Part shown: one piece after another, positions 1 through 13,158 of the stretch
How the letters are laid out: each line of letters begins with the position of its first letter
How positions within the stretch are numbered: position 1 is the stretch's first letter
Origin: Oreocharis arfaki
Lineage: Eukaryota > Chordata > Aves > Passeriformes > Paramythiidae
Assembly (NCBI GenBank): GCA_013398015.1
Contig: VZRR01013736.1
Location: forward strand, 186,001 to 250,000
Reading direction: 5' to 3'
Length of the DNA stretch: 64,000 nt
Translations under genes and position numbers: made by a program
The notes under the pieces: model-generated
Told to the model about the DNA's origin: nothing
The model's database searches: none
The model's input: only the letters and a program-made list of their open reading frames with translations

Positions 1-3000
1 AAAGGATTCCTGGAAACTCCAGCCTCCGCACTCAGTGAAAATCAGGGACATTATTTTTGAGAATAACAGCCACTGATGATGGGTTTAGGTCTTTTGAGGT
101 GGTGTTCCAGCAGGGGTCTGTGTGTGAAGGTGGTGCCACACGAAGGAGTCACTGCACGAACGTGGTTTTGATGATTATTTGACAATTCTCCGCTCTTTGA
201 GTCGGGAAGATCAATGTTACAGCTCCCATCTGACTTACTGGGCTCACTTTACAAGCTCACAGTGATGTTCCTTGAACTTCTGAAACATGTGGATCCCAAT
301 ATTTGGGTTTTCCTGTGGAGACTTGCCTCCTTTTTGCCTTTTCGTATTTATGGATAAATAGGCTGCTTTTCTAGGACACATTAGAGGTCATTTGCAGACA
401 GCTAGACATGGTTAACAAGAAATAATTCTGCAACATTATAAAGTCCTGTAGGACAAGGTCTTTTGTACTGTGTAACTGCTCAACATGCAGCATTTTTTAG
501 CATCTGGCTTTTTTTTTTAAGCTGTCAAATTTCAATAACGAAATTTCAGCAAACAATAAAGGCAGCAACGCCCATGTGATTTAGTTCCTCCAAATTTCCT
601 GACTTCTTGACAAAATAATAGCCAGCCACAGCATTTTGATCTGGTTAAGAGCTCTCGTGTCTGGGGATATTTGCAGCAAAGCTTTGCAACAAGAAGTCAA
701 TTAGCTGTCAGACATTTAGCTCTGTTTGCTGCTTTCTGGAGGGTTTTTTGATAGCCTTCGCTTTTTTTTTTCCCAGTCAAGGATTTCTTTAGCTGAAAGA
801 CTCTAATCCATGGTAAGAACGATAATGTTTTAACACTTCCAAGTGCCAGCTTTGCGAGTTTTCCTTCAGGATAACCAGTTCTTAGACTACAAACTTTCCC
901 CGTTTCATTTCTCTTGAGCTCGGCTCAAGAAGAAGCAGAAACTTGAAGAAATAAAAATGAACAGAGTGAATCTGATTGAATGTGATAATCAGTACGAACA
1001 TTATGGATTCATGACCCATTGTGAACAATCCCAGACTGTTATCTGGAGTAATATGTGTCTTAAGTACCAGGATTGTTCAAAATTTCCAGATAAAGGTCGA
1101 AAAACCCGATCTCCACAAGCTGATTATAAGCTTTTAAAACATGGCCTTCAAATTTAAGTGCTTTTAGCCTCAGATATTTGTCTTTATGAAGTTACCAGCT
1201 GTGCTCAGACTCAGAGGTACCTCTGCAATGCTGAGTTGATTATGGCAGTGTTTGCATCTTTTATTGCTGCTTTATTACAGTTAAATTACCTCTTAAAATG
1301 GTCTGAAACAGCTCAAGCAAATTAAGATCCGTATTTGAAAGAAAACTTTTAAATGAGAGCTTTTCTGGAACTTTTTTTTTCTCATTATTTGGGCACTTTT
1401 ATCCAGCTGAAATCCTGCAAAATGCTCTTGATCAAGTTTAACATCCATTCTTGGGGATGGGAGCCAGGGGCAAGGTGTCTCTCTGGATCTAAAGGTGGTC
1501 AGAGGGGAAGCATCTGCCTGTCCTTAGTGACTGTTGGATTGGAGTGTGTTTGGTTTTCCGCTTGGCTATTTCAGCTTTTTTCAGAGGGTTTCAGGTAGGA
1601 TAATTCGTGCTGGATCCTAAACACAATTAGCAGGAAATGCCAGTGCTTGAGTGAGCGAGTTATATCAAGAATATGAATTGTATTTAAAAAACAGAGTTTA
1701 AAATGTATTCCTTGCGGTGCACAAGGCAATTTTCTCGAACAAATAAAAGAGCAGAAGTACAGTGGTTTAATTAAATATAGTTGAGAATTAGAAACCAATT
1801 AATTTCTGGAGAAATGGAACTGTAAGGTATTTTCCATTAACTGTGCTGTCATTAACTTACCCTGCTACAGCACCAATTGAATGGAACATTTAAGTAAATT
1901 TAAATGTACCGTGTCAGATTCAAGGTTCTTTCAAAAGGATGGGGATAGGATGAAGTGTTCCACTGAGAAGACAAGCATAAGGCTCGAAATCTTTTCTTTC
2001 CTTTTTTTTTTTTTTTTAAGTGAACAATTTGCACATCAAATAGATGGATGTTCACAGAATCAATTTAATTCCGAGACCTTGGATCAGAGATTTGGGGGGA
2101 GCCATGAGGAGAAATTCTCTTGGAAATGTTTGCTGCTTTCTAATGAGGACTGGCACCCTTTGGGTAGGGAGATGAAAGCACACCCAATCTTTTCCACTCC
2201 TCCTCCTTAATAATACCCTTGGAGTCAGAAATTAGGCACAGCAGGCAGAAGGATCCTGTGCAGCACATCTCTGCACTAATAAAACAAGCAAGCTGTCGAA
2301 GGCCTGAAATAAGCAGATATTTCTCACACTGGAAGTCGTTCACCTTTGGAGCAAAGGGACGAGAAGGCAGTTTGTTTCATTCTCACACAAAATTGAGGAA
2401 TGATGATCTGGAGCTGTGCCCACAGAAGCTGGAATAGCCTGGGATAAAAGCAGCTCCAAGCAATTGGCCTCTGTTGCGTAAGGAAAGATCGTGGTGAGGG
2501 ATCCTTGGTTAGGATTAACTGAAAGGACCAGAAAACAGAGCCAAGATTTCATTTGCCCCTTCCCAGGGGATGAAGAAGAGGAAAATCTTAAGGAGGTGAG
2601 CAAAGCAGAGGAAATGATGGAGCAGGGAGCAAACACCTCCATGTGACTCGTGCCCTAAGATCTGCCTGCAGCAGAAATCCCAATTTTCCCTCTGAATGAA
2701 ACACAGTTGTGGCCCAGACAGCAGAAAGTGTTCTTGGATGGACAGGACTGGTGGTTTAGTGCTTCAAAATATTTCCTTCTCGTTCTTACCCCAGCATGCA
2801 ATTCACCCTCCAGAAAACCATTCCACCAGCAAAATGGGGAGAGAGGGGTTTTTCCATCATCAAACAGAGACACTGCAATGAAATAGGTCTTTGGTAGTAT
2901 TTCATATTAATGTAACTGCCATTTTGCTCCTGCTTTTTTGGATTTTCTAGGAACCCAGTAGCTTTTATTATTCTTTTAACTGTCTCAGATTGACCAGTAA

Positions 3001-5661
3001 TCCCCACTGCTGTGAACTACACGGCCTCAGAAGTTTTACAAGTTGTACTGAAATAAGAAAGTTAACATAAATCAATGCAGAGTGAACCACCTGACCCCCA
3101 TTAAAATCTGCTGCTTACACCATTTGCAGTTGTGCTTAATGTTTGCAATCTCTTTATCATTCCATATGACACTGGGAAGCAGCAGAGTTGCTTTAAGGCA
3201 TCATTGTTAGAGAGGAGAGTGGCCATGCCAGTGCTGCAGAGCCCTGGATCCCAGGAGACCTGGGCTGTTCCTCCACGTTAAATTAAAAGGCATTAATCTT
3301 TCCACATGCAGTATCCCAGATACAAATTCTTGCTCTGTATGACTCCAAAATCTCTCAGTCCTAGGCTTGTCAAGCCATAAAAAATCAGGAAAAAAATAAA
3401 CAAAGCTGCACTGCACGGCAGGGAGAAAAGACATGGGACACATTTGTGATTCGGCCAATAAATCCTCCTTTAGAGGTTGTGATATGCTTCTAAAAACTGG
3501 GCAGTAGCTCAGCCTTCCAGTGACAGCAGCAGCTTGTCCCTTGTGTGACAGAAATTATTCCTTGGGTATGGGGCTGGTGGGCATCTCCTCACTCCTTGGA
3601 GGAAAGATCCATGAACAGGGCACCCAGGCCGCTGTTCTCAGGATTCAGACTGGAAAAACCTTCTCGTGTCTCCTCTCACAGGGCCTGGCATGGAAATGGA
3701 TTGTGTAGAACAGACTGAATTGGTCTGAGTCTGATGGGGCAGGAGGATATTCCCTGGAAGTTCTCCCTGTTACTCAGCCTGATTTTCCATCAGGTTTGTG
3801 GTACTTCACGGTCATCCTTCTCCGCAAATTGTCATCTTGTTGGGAGTCTAAAGCAAAATACCCATGGATATGGCTTTGTTCTCCATCAAGTCTGCCTCAC
3901 TTTTCTCCTTTTTGGGACCAGTTTTGATTCCATCTGCACTTTATGTGTTTGTGGCAGCGCTGAGACGAAAGAAAGGAAGGGTTTGCAGTGGGTTTGTTGG
4001 CGAAGTGAACACACACTAAATTTAGCTCGATGTTTTTCTGCGCGATACCCCTCATCTCTCGTTGGTACCATATCCAGCTTGAAATTTAGTCCAGCAGTAA
4101 TGATTGCAAAGCAGCCTGGGGCAAGGGACTGAGGGAACAACAAACTGCAGCGCTGAACCGAGTCAGTTCCTTCACGTCTGAGCGGGGCTCCGTGGCCCTT
4201 TGTTATCTTTAAATGAACTTCAGGGAGCTGGTGAAGATCTGCAGAGACAGGCTGTGTGCCTGTATCCATGGGGAAACAGGATCCATCTTGCCCTGGCTGT
4301 GTGCAGAGTGAGAGACGGGAGCATCCAACTCTGCCAAAATCCAGCAGAAAATGGAGACTAAATTTAGGCATCTCCGTGTAGGCTTTTACACGGGAGCAGG
4401 ATGTCTAAATTCCTATTTCAGTCTCTGAATGGAAACCTGCCAATACAGCTCATGGAAGTGGAGGTTTGGGAGCTCTTCTCACCCTAAAGAACACAGAGAC
4501 ACCCCCATCTCCAAGGGGGGATGTGAATCTTCCCTCTCCTTTTTGTCTGTGGGGAAAACTGACAGCGATTGTGCTCCGAAGTGGCTAAATACGTTAAACT
4601 AAGTACAAGAAGTGTTAAGTTAATGAGTGCTAATCAAGATTAATACACTGAAATCACTGAGAGTCATCTTTTCAAGAGGAGGATAAGTTGGAGAGAAATC
4701 AAGCTGCATATGTCTGATAGCTGCACAAGATTGCTCTGGATGATTTAATGGGTAATTTTTATTATTTATGCTCTATGCATTCCCAGAACAAAATTAAATG
4801 AGGGATTATTGTGTTGAGCAATATCTGAAAGTGGATCTAAATACTGTTGAATTCACCAAATGTAGGAAATCATCAGAATCAGGGGATGTGGGGACACTGC
4901 TCCCCACACAAACGTAACCCCAACTCCACAGAAGAACGAGGGACCTCTTTTTCTCCTTTTCAGATGTAACCTGATTTAAAAGATACTCCACATCTTGTAT
5001 TAGTTACATATCTGTGGCCAGTGAATTATTCTATCTAAGGATCTGTTAGGAGAGGCAAGAAACCTGTAACACGCAGTTTTTTTCAAGAAAAAACACCCAG
5101 CTGTGATTTAGACACAGCAGGATAAGCACGTGAGAGGTGCAAAGCAATAAATTCTGGATCTGCTCAGACCTTCAAGCAGCAAAAAAACCAGGAAAGTAGA
5201 AGATGATGATGGAGTCAGAGAGAATTATGGAAAAACAGTGTTGTAGGGATAGAAAAGGAGGTGAAAGCTGTATAACTTACAAGAAGTTAGGGGTTTTTTG
5301 TCATGGTATATATCTCCCACTGCAGGAATTAGACACAGTGTTCATTTTATATCTGCTTTATGTGCACAGAATCTGAAAGGAGAAAAGTCTTCTGTTATTT
5401 AAAGAGCTTGTACAAGGCCACTTTTATTGCTGAGGCCTAATAGCTCAGTTGAGCTCTTTGTCAATGCAAATAATCCTAGATGTTCTTTTTGGAGATACTG
5501 ACAGGGAAATGCAACCTGCATGCAATCAAATGTATTCAGTAAGACATAATTGCCAATTTTTCCAAGCCTATCACACCTGGCTGGGTATTTTTCTGAAATG
5601 TATTTCAGCAGAAAATGTTCATTTATCCATATTGGCAATTATATTCATCGAAAAGAAAGGA
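1..5661. other. Unique non-coding sequence, no gene seen
   Basis: This stretch has no recognisable gene. Open frames are short and overlap on both strands; the longest, minus-strand 3886-4371 (161 codons), has no domain I recognise and no splice or promoter context. Base composition is mixed and mildly AT-rich, with homopolymer T runs such as T16 at 2002-2017. No tandem array or known mobile element was recognised. Confidence 0.6.
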
Positions 5662-5967
5662 TCAGTTTTGGTAATTTCCCTCAGTCTTAATTTCTATCAA
5701 ACTTGGAATTGTTTAGATCTGTTAAGATTTTCTTAAATTAGGAAATTCACTTTTCACTTTTTGAAGCAACTCTCATTTCAAAATGTAAGCTATTTGTAAG
5801 GAAAAGTGTGTTAAAAATGAAAACATGATGAAATCAAAACGAAAGCTTGACCCGAATCTACTTTTTTTTTTCTGTTCACATTTTCAATTCACAACAGCTT
5901 TTTTACCATTATCTTTTTTTTCCAGCTTCATAAATTTCATGAAACACGAGGGAAGCAACGCAGGATG
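5662..5967 (+). repeat. Left arm of a large inverted repeat
   Basis: This 306-bp AT-rich segment recurs as its reverse complement at 6782-7085. It begins with TCAGTTTTG and ends with CAGGATG, and both ends are found at the matching ends of the other arm. Hand alignment shows about 16 mismatches, many of them C/T or A/G transitions, plus two 1-base length differences in T runs, so identity is roughly 94-95%. The block from about 5681 to 5795 is almost perfectly matched. The arm contains T-rich tracts near 5861-5871 and 5923-5931. I recognise no repeat family in it. It could be one arm of a foldback-type element, one of two inverted copies of an unknown repeat, or half of a local inverted duplication. 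Confidence 0.9.
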
Positions 5968-6781
5968 TGTGAAACCTTATACTTTAAAGAGACATTTCTG
6001 TAGTCCTCAGACGTGAGAAGCCTAGAATAGCTGAATTTTTCACCAGGAAAGGTAATATTCTGGGGCATCTTTTCACTTTCCTCCTTGTCTCTAAGCTGTA
6101 GGACACTTCAGATTTTATTTTCACATTCACGAAGCTGGAGAGGTGGGTTTTTTTTTTGGTTGGTTGGGGTGTTTTTTAGCAGCGGCTGAACTTCTCTAAC
6201 AGAGCTTTAACCCAGAAGGAAAACCCTGAGCGCCGTGGCGTGCAGATGAAAACCTCCCTCTCCCCACCTTTTATAAATGCTCCCGTGGAGAAAATCTTCT
6301 GGCACACCAGGAGTTTTCCATCTATTCCCATTTCCACTGGCTCACCCGTGAACCAGGCTGGGGGAGCATCAGTGGTGCCCAGCAGGCTGCGGGGACAGGT
6401 ATCAGCTCGGAGCAGCCGCCGGAGCTGGCAGCCCTCACCCAGCTCTTCCCAAACTCTTGCCCCACTCATTTTTTTGTGGCTCAGCTCAGCTTCCTGGCCC
6501 TGGCTCCCTGCAGGCAGCTGAAGTTCCATGATAAAGGTGACAAAATCCCGCTTTTAAGCTCTAAATGGGGTTTTTTTCTGACAAGACACACCAGTGCTGG
6601 CGCTCAGACAGCGGGCCCTGCCTTGAGTCTTTTGGGTTTTTTAGCGGTTTCAACCCTCACCCCTTTGGTGGAACTTCATTGTGGGCATTATTCCCATGGA
6701 TTCTGAGAGTTAAAAAAGCAATCTGTGGAAAGAGATTGACAGGGACCTTTTTCTTGTGGATTCTTCTCCGTGAAAGTACGG
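5968..6781. other. Spacer between inverted-repeat arms
   Basis: The 814-bp spacer is richer in G and C than the AT-rich arms, especially around 6330-6530, which has several CpGs and mixed purine/pyrimidine sequence. Overlapping open frames occur on both strands (minus 6176-6529, 117 codons; plus 6240-6521, 93 codons), but neither resembles a transposase or any other family I know. There is no sign of a gene carried between the arms. Confidence 0.6.
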
Positions 6782-7085
6782 CATCCTGCATTGCTTCCCT
6801 CGCATCTCATGAAATTTATGAAGCTGGAAAAAAAGATAATGGTAAAAAAGCTGTTGTGAATTGAAAATGTGAACGGAAGAAATAAGTAGATTCGGGTCAA
6901 GATTTCGTTTTGATTTCAGCATGTTTTAATTTTTAACGTACTTTTCCTTATAAATAGCTTACATTTTGAAATGAGAGTTGCTTCAAAAAGTGAAAAGTGA
7001 ATTTCCTAATTTAAGAAAATCTTAACAGATCTAAACAATTCCAAGTTTGATAGAAATTAAGACTGAAGGAAATTGTCAAAACTGA
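6782..7085 (-). repeat. Right arm of a large inverted repeat
   Basis: This 304-bp segment is the reverse complement of 5662-5967 at about 94-95% identity. The match stops sharply at 7085: the next bases (GCATGAGG) do not pair with the left flank, and the two outer flanks show no target-site duplication by eye. A transcript crossing both arms could fold into a stem of about 300 bp with a loop of about 0.8 kb. Divergence of several percent shows that the two arms are not a simple chimeric-read artefact and that gene conversion has not kept them identical. Confidence 0.9.
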
Positions 7086-9374
7086 GCATGAGGCTCAAAA
7101 TTTCTGCATAAAGTTGATATTTCATTGAAATCAACAATTTTTGTATTCAGGATGAAACCCATTTAATAGTTAAATAATTACATAGGTGGCACAACATTTC
7201 CCCTTCCCTCTACTCTGACAAATAATTTTGTTAACAAGGGTAGAACCAGCAGCTTTCACACTTAACATCGGCTGCTGGAGAATTTTATTCACTCAGGTTG
7301 GATGGAATTGAAAAGCAAATCTCCAGGTAAAGGCTCTCATTAAAGAACTCATTAAAGGTCTCCCAAAATCCTCACTCCTCCAGTGCTGCTCTGCCTGGGT
7401 GCTTTTGTTTCCTACTCTGTGACAATCACAAACTTTAGATCACAACCACAAACTGGACACCAAGATGGAATATTTAACTTCTGAGTATGTATCAGTAAAA
7501 ACGTTTATACGTATTTTTATTTTACATAAACTTATTTATGTAAAAATGTATTATGTATAAATAGTTATATACATTTATACATAAATGCAGTATTACATAA
7601 ATACATTTATGCCTATTTTAAAAACATAATGTTTAAAAACATAAAAACATGGATATCTTTATACCTATTTTAAAAAATGAGCCATATTTCAGAAGAGAAA
7701 TACCGAGCACAAATCCAACCCAAATAAAACAGTTGTTCCAGGCTTCTTGTTATCTCCCTGAGGTATTACACTGAAAATCTAAATAAAATAACAGGGACAA
7801 CTTTCTCATTATTTCTCCAGAGATTTCAGCTTGGAGGGTTGATGATCATTGCACTGATGGCTCTTGCCACAATAAATTCACTCCTATTAAAGTTCATTTT
7901 TTTCAGGAACGGAAAGAGCGGAACAATAATCTTGAAAATGATGAAAATACACACATTTAGGGAGTTTTCCCTCGGTAGATCCCCATGCACTCCAAAGGAG
8001 GAGGCTATTGATGGTTCTCCTTGTTTTCTGCAGGTGGGGACACAAAGGACACTGCAGTCACCGTGCCTGGCATGAACCTCTTCTGAGGGCAAATACTGAA
8101 ATCATTGGCTCCCACAACAGCAACTGGGCTGTTACCAGCAGCTGAGCTGCAGACAGCTGCAGATAGCCTTGGATCATTCCAAGCTCTGTTGCAACCAAAG
8201 GAGTGCTGGAGTGTCAGCATGTGAAAAAACCACATTATTTGGAGTAAGAGATTCCCAGCATCACCGGGAAAATCTGGTCCAAGGTTGGTTGACCACAGCG
8301 AGGCAGTGATTCTGTAACAGCTCCAAACAGGTAAAAAAATACCAGATTTGTTTCCTGGGAGCTTTTTTGGTTCTGAAGGGTGTTTTCTTTTCAGGAGAAA
8401 TCATGGCTTTTTTGTTGTTGTTTCGGTTTTTTTTATCCCCCAAAAAATGCAATCTTTCCAAAACACGCTCAGATGTTTTTAGGTCATCTATTTTAGCGAT
8501 TTCTTCCCCTGAAAATTGCCACACAACATCCGCTGTTGGAAACCCCACTGACACTGATACCACGCCCACCGAAAGCACCTTGGGTGGAACAGCAAATGAA
8601 TTTTTCCTTCCCAAACCCACATGAAAGTATTCCCATTGTGAATTTTTTTTTGTCTCAAGCTTGAATTAACAGTAGAGTGACCTTTCTTTAACCTCTGCCT
8701 TGGGCTGTACTGCTGTTTAGACACTGATACTCTATCCCCAGCAATGCCTATTCGGTCAGAATGTACTTGGGCAAAACGTGGAACCTGAACTAACTTGGGA
8801 ATTTACAGAGTCACTGAGTGTAGTAATGTACCTATCTAGGAATATTCCTGTGGGAATAGAATATAAAAAAATATAGGGTATAATAGATTGAAATATAGGA
8901 ATAGAATATAATAGATATTGTAGGAGTTGTATAATTCCCAGAAAAGACTGAGAAAAGGGAAATTGGTTTTTTGTGGAACATAATTATGATGGTCTTTCTT
9001 TGGGAATATTTGCTTCCCTGGCTCATTTCTTTCTCCTCACACAGTAGAGAGATGGTGCCAGGGTGCCACTTCTCCCTCCTTTTCCCTCTGCATGGGGATG
9101 GACAGGGTTGAGCTGGGCTCTTCAAGAGCGGTGCTTGAAATTAGAATTTTTCGGAGATAGCACGTAATAGATGGCATTGGACGTATCTCCAGCCTCACTG
9201 GGGCGACTCATCCCCGTGTCCAAAGGCAGTCTGAGAGCTCCAGACTGACATCCTAAACCGAGGCAGGAATAGCTGCACCCACAGAGGCTCCAGCGTGCAC
9301 AGTCCTGCACAGTCAATACAGATTTGTGCTGCACCAGGGTAACGAGCCCCGAGTGCCCCTTGGTTCAGGGAATG
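7086..9374. other. Unique sequence with two AT-rich patches
   Basis: No gene was recognised. At 7495-7680 the sequence is very AT-rich, with repeated TTTATAC, ACATAAA and TAAAAACAT words, and two copies of a CCTATTTTAAAAA core lie near 7612 and 7662. At 8850-8935 a second AT-rich patch holds a repeated GGAATAGAATATA (near 8853 and 8898). Open frames are short (119 codons at most, minus 8261-8620) and have no identifiable domain. Confidence 0.55.
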
Positions 9375-9421
9375 CATTGAAGGGAACATTGAAGGGACAT
9401 TGAAGGGACATTGAAGGGAAC
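9375..9421 (+). repeat. Short tandem array, 11-12 bp unit, four copies
   Basis: Four head-to-tail copies of a unit close to CATTGAAGGGA(A) start near 9375, 9387, 9398 and 9409. The unit alternates between 11 and 12 bp because of a GGAAC/GGAC difference. It is a small minisatellite-like expansion with no apparent coding context. Confidence 0.85.
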
Positions 9422-11940
9422 AACAGCAAACCCAAGGAATGCATCCATAATTTTAGAGTTACAGCTTCCAGTAGCAGCCTCAAGATCTCATTGCAGCTGG
9501 GTTTAGAGATTCATCTTAACAGCAACTCTCCTTTCCCTTATTCTGTGATCTTTTGCTGTCTTTGGATGTAATATTTCCGTTTCCTAGGGGATGTCATCCT
9601 GTTTTTGGAGTGCCAGGCATTGTGGGGTTTCCCCTGCAGCCACACCTTTCACTGCAGCCCAGGGGTAGGTGCTTTGATTAACTTCCATGGATATAATTTG
9701 GTGAATTCAGGAACCAAGGGTTTCCAAGCCCTAAAAAAAAAAAGGGGGGTGTTTTTTCAGTCTTTTTCATGTCACTGTTGCCATGATCTAATGGGACTAA
9801 ATTTGGTTTCCTTCTAAATAAATCTCACTGTCATGTAGCGAGACTGCAAAATTAACGAGATGCAGCAGCTCTGTGCTCCGTAGCAGGAAGCCGAAAGCAA
9901 AAGATATTTTAGATTAACAAGTGAGGTGGAAATGACTTTTCCCCCAAGGACTCACTTCCCATGAGAAAACTAGTTTCTCAGAAAAAAAATAAAGGGGGGG
10001 GGGGTGCCTCTAAAAATAGGTCGTGCCACAGAGTTCTGAGCCAGGCTGCATCTCCCTCATCCCTCGTGGAAAGCTCGACTCCCCAGGGAGGCTCAGGAGA
10101 GCAGCAGCACTTGGATGGTTTGACAACAGCACCAGGGCAGCGGAGTGGGTGTGTGGGGATGTGGAGGTAAGGCAGGTGTGGGGTTTACTGGACTGTTAAT
10201 TAGGCTGAGCAATTAGAAAGGGTGGATAAACTCAGCTGGTGGGAGAAGATTTTTTTTGTCCTTTTGCCGCCGGCGAAGGGACTGGGTAAACACTTTGCTG
10301 TTCTGTGGAGAACATAATGGATGTTCTGGCTTTGCACTGCTGTGGCAGAAAAGGAAAAGCTGGAGAAGGTCTAATTAATGGAGAACTTAATGGGGTTTGT
10401 CCGCAGCTGACAAACACGGAAGCTGCACCTTTTCAATATTTTAATTGCTGTCTAAATGGACACTTATTGATGTCCACAACCTGCCTGCCCTACCTGGTCT
10501 CCACTGCTGAATATCCTCAGGTCATGCAAAAGCAGCTCTATCCCTGCTGTTCCAGTTAGCACTGGAGACACATCAAAGTGTTCAACCTCACAAAGTGAGG
10601 AACCTTTCTGCCCAGCCACTTGGGATCCAAGGATACCCCAGGAAAGCATTTTGCACCTTGGGGGTTTGCACTGACAGACTGAGGGGTAGGGAAACCATCG
10701 GAGACCCACAGAGGGCACCGAAGCCAAGAAAAAGACATGACAAAGAGGTGCAGAGCCCTCGAGATTTGTTTTCCTGAAGACTTGCCTCAAATGGCAGAGA
10801 ATGACTGAGATGAACAGAAACTGTGGTATTTTTGCCACTGGAAAGGGACAAAATATCTCATGCTTTTATATAACTTCCGCTGTTCTGGGTTATGTCTGAG
10901 ATAGGCTTTTATTTGTCACTAATGATTATTTATCCAGAGCAGTGAGCAGGTGAGTCAGTGTTTACTGCTAAAACACCGAAACCTCCCTCACTGCATTGTT
11001 GTCACAGCCTTTCGTGGACTAAGTAGCTGAAAAAAGGAAATTCACATTTGGTGTTTCAGCTTCAGTCCCTCCGTATTTATAGTTCACTTAATGCTTATGA
11101 GCATGCAGTTATTGGCTGTCAGCTCACAGCTTCCTTCGGTGGTTTTTATCCAGTCTGAAAACGATTATGGAATTAATTCACTTGCATTATTACTTTTCTC
11201 CTTGCAAAACCTGGGAATTGGGGTAATAAAAATACTACTTCTGATGGCATTACCATATTAACAGAGATGGAAATCTTCTAAGATAGAGACTTTTACAAAA
11301 AGTCTTACATCTTAAGTTCTGGTGAGATGAGGAAGCACTAAACTGCTAATCTACCTGGAAGTTTAAGAAGGGAGGCTGTTTGAACCTGTAGTAACATTAT
11401 TTTGTAGGGCAAACAGGCAAAGACAAGCCAGAGAAAAATATTCTGATATTTACCCACAGAGTCTGATCAGAGTCCCAGTGAAATGATGAAGTCCCGGAGT
11501 ATTTTTAGCATCAAGGGAGGCTGTGGCAAAAAACCCTGTCATGAAGATAGAAGAATATCCAATAATGAGTTCCTTGGCTAAATAGAAGTTCTGCTGGGAT
11601 AACACTCATCCTCTTGGAGCAGGGAGGTCTTTCCTCTGTAATAAATCTCTTATCACATCAGGCTGGTGGCTCTGTAAGACTTCACCACACTGAGGGAGGG
11701 AGTCTGTCTATCCCTGGAAGGGGAATTGGTCCAGGCTTTCCATTTTTAAGACCTTTTTCTCATCCATGGCCTCAGCTCTGGTAGCAGCCATTATTTAAGG
11801 GTACTGGACTACTGTAAATACCCCAGCAACTGAGTGAGCACTCTGGGAAAGGCTCCTGTGGGACACTGAGAGGTGAATTGCAGCAAAAAAACCCCAAACC
11901 TGTGAGAAGCACAGGATGTTGATAATTAAAGATCATAGAA

Positions 11941-12090
11941 CAATTATCTTACATCATTAAATCAATCTTTTTAGTTACTTTCAGAATTAACAGCGGTAGA
12001 CAGGTATTAATCTGCTAATAAATATCTCAGTTGTGTGCAGACGTAATTGAGGCATTTATTAACAGGTTAAGTGCCTTTCTGAAAGTCAGT
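11941..12090. promoter_or_regulatory. Possible conserved non-coding element (composition only)
   Basis: This AT-rich stretch has several TAAT/ATTA homeodomain-type cores and no simple repeat structure, a composition typical of conserved vertebrate enhancers. That is the only evidence: conservation cannot be judged from one sequence, and AT-rich neutral DNA can look the same. Confidence 0.12.
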
Positions 12091-12684
12091 CTCTCATCTC
12101 CAGCACGTAATCCAAGAACTGCCCATGGACACAGCACACAAGAATGGACCCTGGGCTCCTCTGCATATCACAAGTAAGAATTGATGCATTTTTTGGCAAA
12201 GTGACAGAATCCAAGAGAGAAAAGCTGGAGATGAGAGTGTTGTGGGTGAGAACGCTTTGATGGACGAAAGTGCCGTTAATGTCAGAAAACAGTACATCCA
12301 GGATGGAATTTATATCAAAATTTTATAGAAAGGCACTGAGAAATAAACCAAGCAACAAGCCACGGCAATCAAAAATGAAGCAAACTGATTCACCCCCACA
12401 CTCGGAGCCTTAGTCACTGCCCTGCAGGTTGAGCTCGTCTCCTGATGCACTGAACTGTTCTGTAATAAATATAGAAAACTCAGGATGTGCAGCAGGCACA
12501 GCAATCTCAGCAACAACAATCGTGGGGAGATTGGACTCACAGGTCCAACAGGCAGATTCCAGTTTGTGCTTAGGCTGTGGTTAAAAAACCCCCCTGACTT
12601 AGCCTGATGGCCAATTAAATTCGGCTTTGGCTCAAAATTTTTGGCGGGTCCTGAAAAGGGTTATGGAGCCGAGATGGACATATT

Positions 12685-12722
12685 CCCTATCTTTGTGATA
12701 TTCCATATCTTTGTGATATTTT
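12685..12722 (+). repeat. Short tandem duplication, about 18 bp unit
   Basis: The word TATCTTTGTGATATT occurs twice in succession, separated by CCA, so an 18-bp unit is present in about two copies. It looks like a simple local slippage duplication. Confidence 0.8.
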
Positions 12723-13158
12723 GGAGATTAAGGATGATGTTCATGCTCACGTCTGTTGTTTAGAAGCGGAAGCAGAGAAGCCAAGAAATAGAGGAGAAAA
12801 CTCTTTTAAATAAATAAAAACATGTTCTGGCTTATAATACATGAAACCCAAAACATGAAACATAAAGATGTTGTTCCAGGCAGTGGATTTAGTCTTGGAA
12901 AACTCCTCTGTGCCGCTTTAGGCATTGTAAAGCAGGAACACGAGTCCCAGCCTCAGCGCCGGCGTCTCTCCGAGGAATTTCGGGCAGCAAACAGCGATCC
13001 CAGGGAGGCACCGGAGCTGATAAAAACACAGCCCATCCATCAGCGAGCACTTCTCACCTCGCCCGTGGGTGCTGAGGAGAGCGAGAGAAGGAATTGTCCG
13101 CTTTTGTCATCTGCAAATGTCGCTGTGTCACCACGAACATCCCCTGGTCCCTCGGCAG

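Noticed and set aside
3886..4371. 161-codon minus-strand frame
   Set aside because: No domain recognised and a 132-codon frame lies on the opposite strand; no supporting signal.
5825..6922. Similar small peptides from 5825-6016 (plus) and 6688-6900 (minus), suggesting a duplicated gene
   Set aside because: The peptide similarity follows directly from the DNA inverted repeat; frames are short, T-run dependent and without family match.
5662..7085. Inverted repeat as a chimeric-read or assembly palindrome
   Set aside because: The arms differ by about 5% including transitions and small indels, which an artefactual fold-back would not show, although long reads should confirm it.
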